From Desulfovibrionaceae bacterium (GTDB lineage: Bacteria > Desulfobacterota > Desulfovibrionia > Desulfovibrionales > Desulfovibrionaceae), in NCBI GenBank assembly GCA_022510785.1, contig JAFLSV010000004.1, positions 1 through 42,047 on the forward strand: a stretch of DNA of 42,047 nucleotides, read 5' to 3'. Numbering within the stretch: position 1 is the stretch's first letter; the number at the start of each line of letters is the position of its first letter. The position numbers and the translations under genes are program-made. Under the pieces are notes generated by a model. That model had not been told where the DNA came from. It was given only the letters and a program-made list of their open reading frames with translations, and made no database searches. This document shows positions 40,787-42,047 of this stretch, piece by piece.

Positions 40787-41806
40787 TCAATCCCAACGCT
40801 CCATGGTCACGGGGTATTCCCGCATGGCGCAGCGCAGTTCCTCAGCCGAGGCCGTGGCCGCGCCCACCTTGCCCACGACGATGCCCGCCGCGTAGTTGGC
40901 CAGCACGCAGGCATCCAGAAGCGGAACCCCCACAGCCAGCGCCAGCGCGATGAGCGCGATGACGGTATCCCCCGCGCCCGTGACATCAAAAACCTGGCGA
41001 GCCATGGTGGGCACATGCCACACCGGCCCTTCCGCGCTGAACAGGGCCATGCCCTCCGCCCCCAGGGTGGTCAGCACATGGGCAGCATCCAGCTTTTCCC
41101 GCAAATGGCGGCCGGCCGCCAGAATTTCCGGGCGGGTACGAACCGGCAGGCCGGTGGATTCGCTGGTTTCCTTGGTGTTGGGCGTCAGCATCCAGGCCCT
41201 GTGGTAACAGGAAAGATTCTGGGGCTTGGGATCCACCAGAATTTTTGGCGCGCCCCGCCCTCCGCTGCACCCCATACGGCGGATATCGTCCAACAGCCCG
41301 GAAGAAATCAGTCCCTTGCCATAGTCCGACACCACCACCACGTCAAAATCCGGCACGCGGGCTTCCAGCTCCTTCAGCAGGGCGGCATATTCCTCAGGTG
41401 TGGCAGGCGCCAGGCATTCCCTGTCCAGGCGAAGCATCTGCTGGTTGCGGGCCATGACGCGGCTTTTGACCGTGGTGGGCCGCTTGCCGCATACCAGACA
41501 CGGTTCCACGCCCGCCTCGCTCAGCATGCTTTTAAGCCGATGGCCGTCCTCATCCTCGCCGATAAGCCCCACCAGAACGGCCCGACCGTTCAGCGCTGTC
41601 ATATTGCGGGCAACATTGCCCGCCCCGCCCAGACGGTGACGGATTTCCTCCACCCGCACCACCGGCACAGGGGCCTCTGGAGAAATGCGCACGGCGTCGC
41701 CGATCAGATAGGTGTCCATCATCACGTCGCCCACCACCAGCACGCGCCCCCTGGACAATTCGTCCACATATCGGGGATTGCACAATTCCCGGGAAGGCTC
41801 ACGCAT
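40787..41806 (-). CDS. hldA: D-glycero-beta-D-manno-heptose-7-phosphate kinase
   Basis: Makes heptose 1,7-bisphosphate for the LPS inner-core sugar ADP-heptose. A 339-residue ribokinase-family protein, equal to the N-terminal kinase half of HldE, with no adenylyltransferase half. Seen: VLVVGDVMMDTYLIGDAVRISPEAPVPV at the start, RLGGAGNVARN, KSRVMARNQQMLRLDRE, ILVDPKP and the catalytic DVTGAGDTVIALIALAL. I chose the ATG at 41806, because GGAGG lies six bases upstream; the frame stays open to 41995 but that stretch is a shadow of the upstream gene. It overlaps that gene's stop by eight bases. Confidence 0.93.
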   Translation of the reverse strand: MREPSRELCNPRYVDELSRGRVLVVGDVMMDTYLIGDAVRISPEAPVPVVRVEEIRHRLGGAGNVARNMTALNGRAVLVGLIGEDEDGHRLKSMLSEAGVEPCLVCGKRPTTVKSRVMARNQQMLRLDRECLAPATPEEYAALLKELEARVPDFDVVVVSDYGKGLISSGLLDDIRRMGCSGGRGAPKILVDPKPQNLSCYHRAWMLTPNTKETSESTGLPVRTRPEILAAGRHLREKLDAAHVLTTLGAEGMALFSAEGPVWHVPTMARQVFDVTGAGDTVIALIALALAVGVPLLDACVLANYAAGIVVGKVGAATASAEELRCAMREYPVTMERWD

Positions 41807-42047
41807 GGCTATCCTCCACGGGACGGACGTCAGCCTCTGGCGCGGAGGCTGACTCCGCCATGGCCCCGGCAGCCTCAAACGCGCCGGCTTCGTCCTCCGG
41901 GACAGATTCCCCCGTCCCGAACCCGGCGCCGTCGTCCGCAGGCATGGACGCCTCAGGCTCAACCCCGGCACCCCCGGCGCCCTCGGCCCCCACATTCACG
42001 GGCATGAACGCCTCAAGCTCAGCACGGGTGGCGTCCTCCGCCGCCAC
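41799..42047 (-). CDS. C-terminal part of an Ala/Glu-rich protein, cut by the window edge
   Basis: The last 82 residues of a minus-strand gene whose 5' end lies beyond the window; the GTG at the edge need not be a start. The visible tail is Ala/Glu/Gly/Pro-rich, acidic and low in complexity. Two copies of a unit are readable (EAFMPVNVGAEGAGG and EASMPADDGAGFG), from an imperfect DNA repeat around 41937-42020. It is translationally coupled to hldA (eight-base overlap). The product cannot be named from this tail. Confidence 0.6.
   Translation of the reverse strand: MAAEDATRAELEAFMPVNVGAEGAGGAGVEPEASMPADDGAGFGTGESVPEDEAGAFEAAGAMAESASAPEADVRPVEDSHA

Overview
The window looks like a chromosome segment of a sulfate reducer of the Desulfovibrio group (Desulfovibrionaceae). 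No marker gene proves this. It is inferred from the high GC, the fusion of an RluD-type pseudouridine synthase to dephospho-CoA kinase, the IMP cyclohydrolase that stands alone without its formyltransferase half, and several lipoproteins and membrane proteins of a kind I associate with that family. Most of the window is dense housekeeping sequence in short operons. There is no prophage, CRISPR array or intact insertion sequence.

Left edge (1-2977): a visibly AT-rich block unlike the rest. It holds a two-gene polysaccharide O-acetylation cassette, an AlgI-type MBOAT acyltransferase followed by an AlgJ/AlgX-type SGNH partner. Just upstream, a perfect 24-bp inverted repeat (1-24 and 153-176) encloses 128 bp of AT-rich DNA, the architecture of an invertible promoter. 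If the segment does invert, surface-glycan acetylation would be phase variable. A second AT-rich dyad (2838-2908) closes the block on the other side.

2978-13740: coaX, eno with a strong hairpin behind it, lolA, a methyltransferase/P-loop fusion of unknown role, a DEDDh exonuclease, a zinc-ribbon/Yip1-like membrane protein, two lipoproteins either side of a tRNA-Val(UAC) gene, coaBC, an unrecognised gene, and rpmB with a textbook terminator. In the AT-rich gap before the tRNA I see a decayed N-terminus that resembles an IS1595-family transposase.

13828-24520: rhomboid protease and tgt point right. gpsA, the rluD-coaE fusion and a PaaI thioesterase point left. Next come a promoter-linked 39-residue basic protein, an FmdB-type zinc ribbon, purB, pyrE, an L,D-transpeptidase-like (Csd6-like) periplasmic enzyme and a membrane-anchored partner.

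24520-33235, almost all on the minus strand (in transcription order): an NYN-domain nuclease, purF, uvrC, IMP cyclohydrolase, hflX, asnS and trmH. hflX has no normal start codon in front of its conserved N-terminus. 33503-39598 on the plus strand is a translation operon: hisS, aspS, def, fmt, rsmB, with overlapping or nearly touching ends. The right edge (minus strand) is envelope glycan biosynthesis: a truncated Ala/Glu-rich gene, the heptose-7-phosphate kinase hldA and a WbsX-like glycan protein.

The main themes are CoA synthesis (coaX, coaBC, coaE), purine and pyrimidine synthesis (purF, purB, purH N-domain, pyrE), tRNA charging, modification and formylation, and envelope biogenesis. The most promising leads are the putative invertible element, the methyltransferase-kinase fusion, the hflX start, and an AspRS with a non-discriminating signature next to a dedicated AsnRS.
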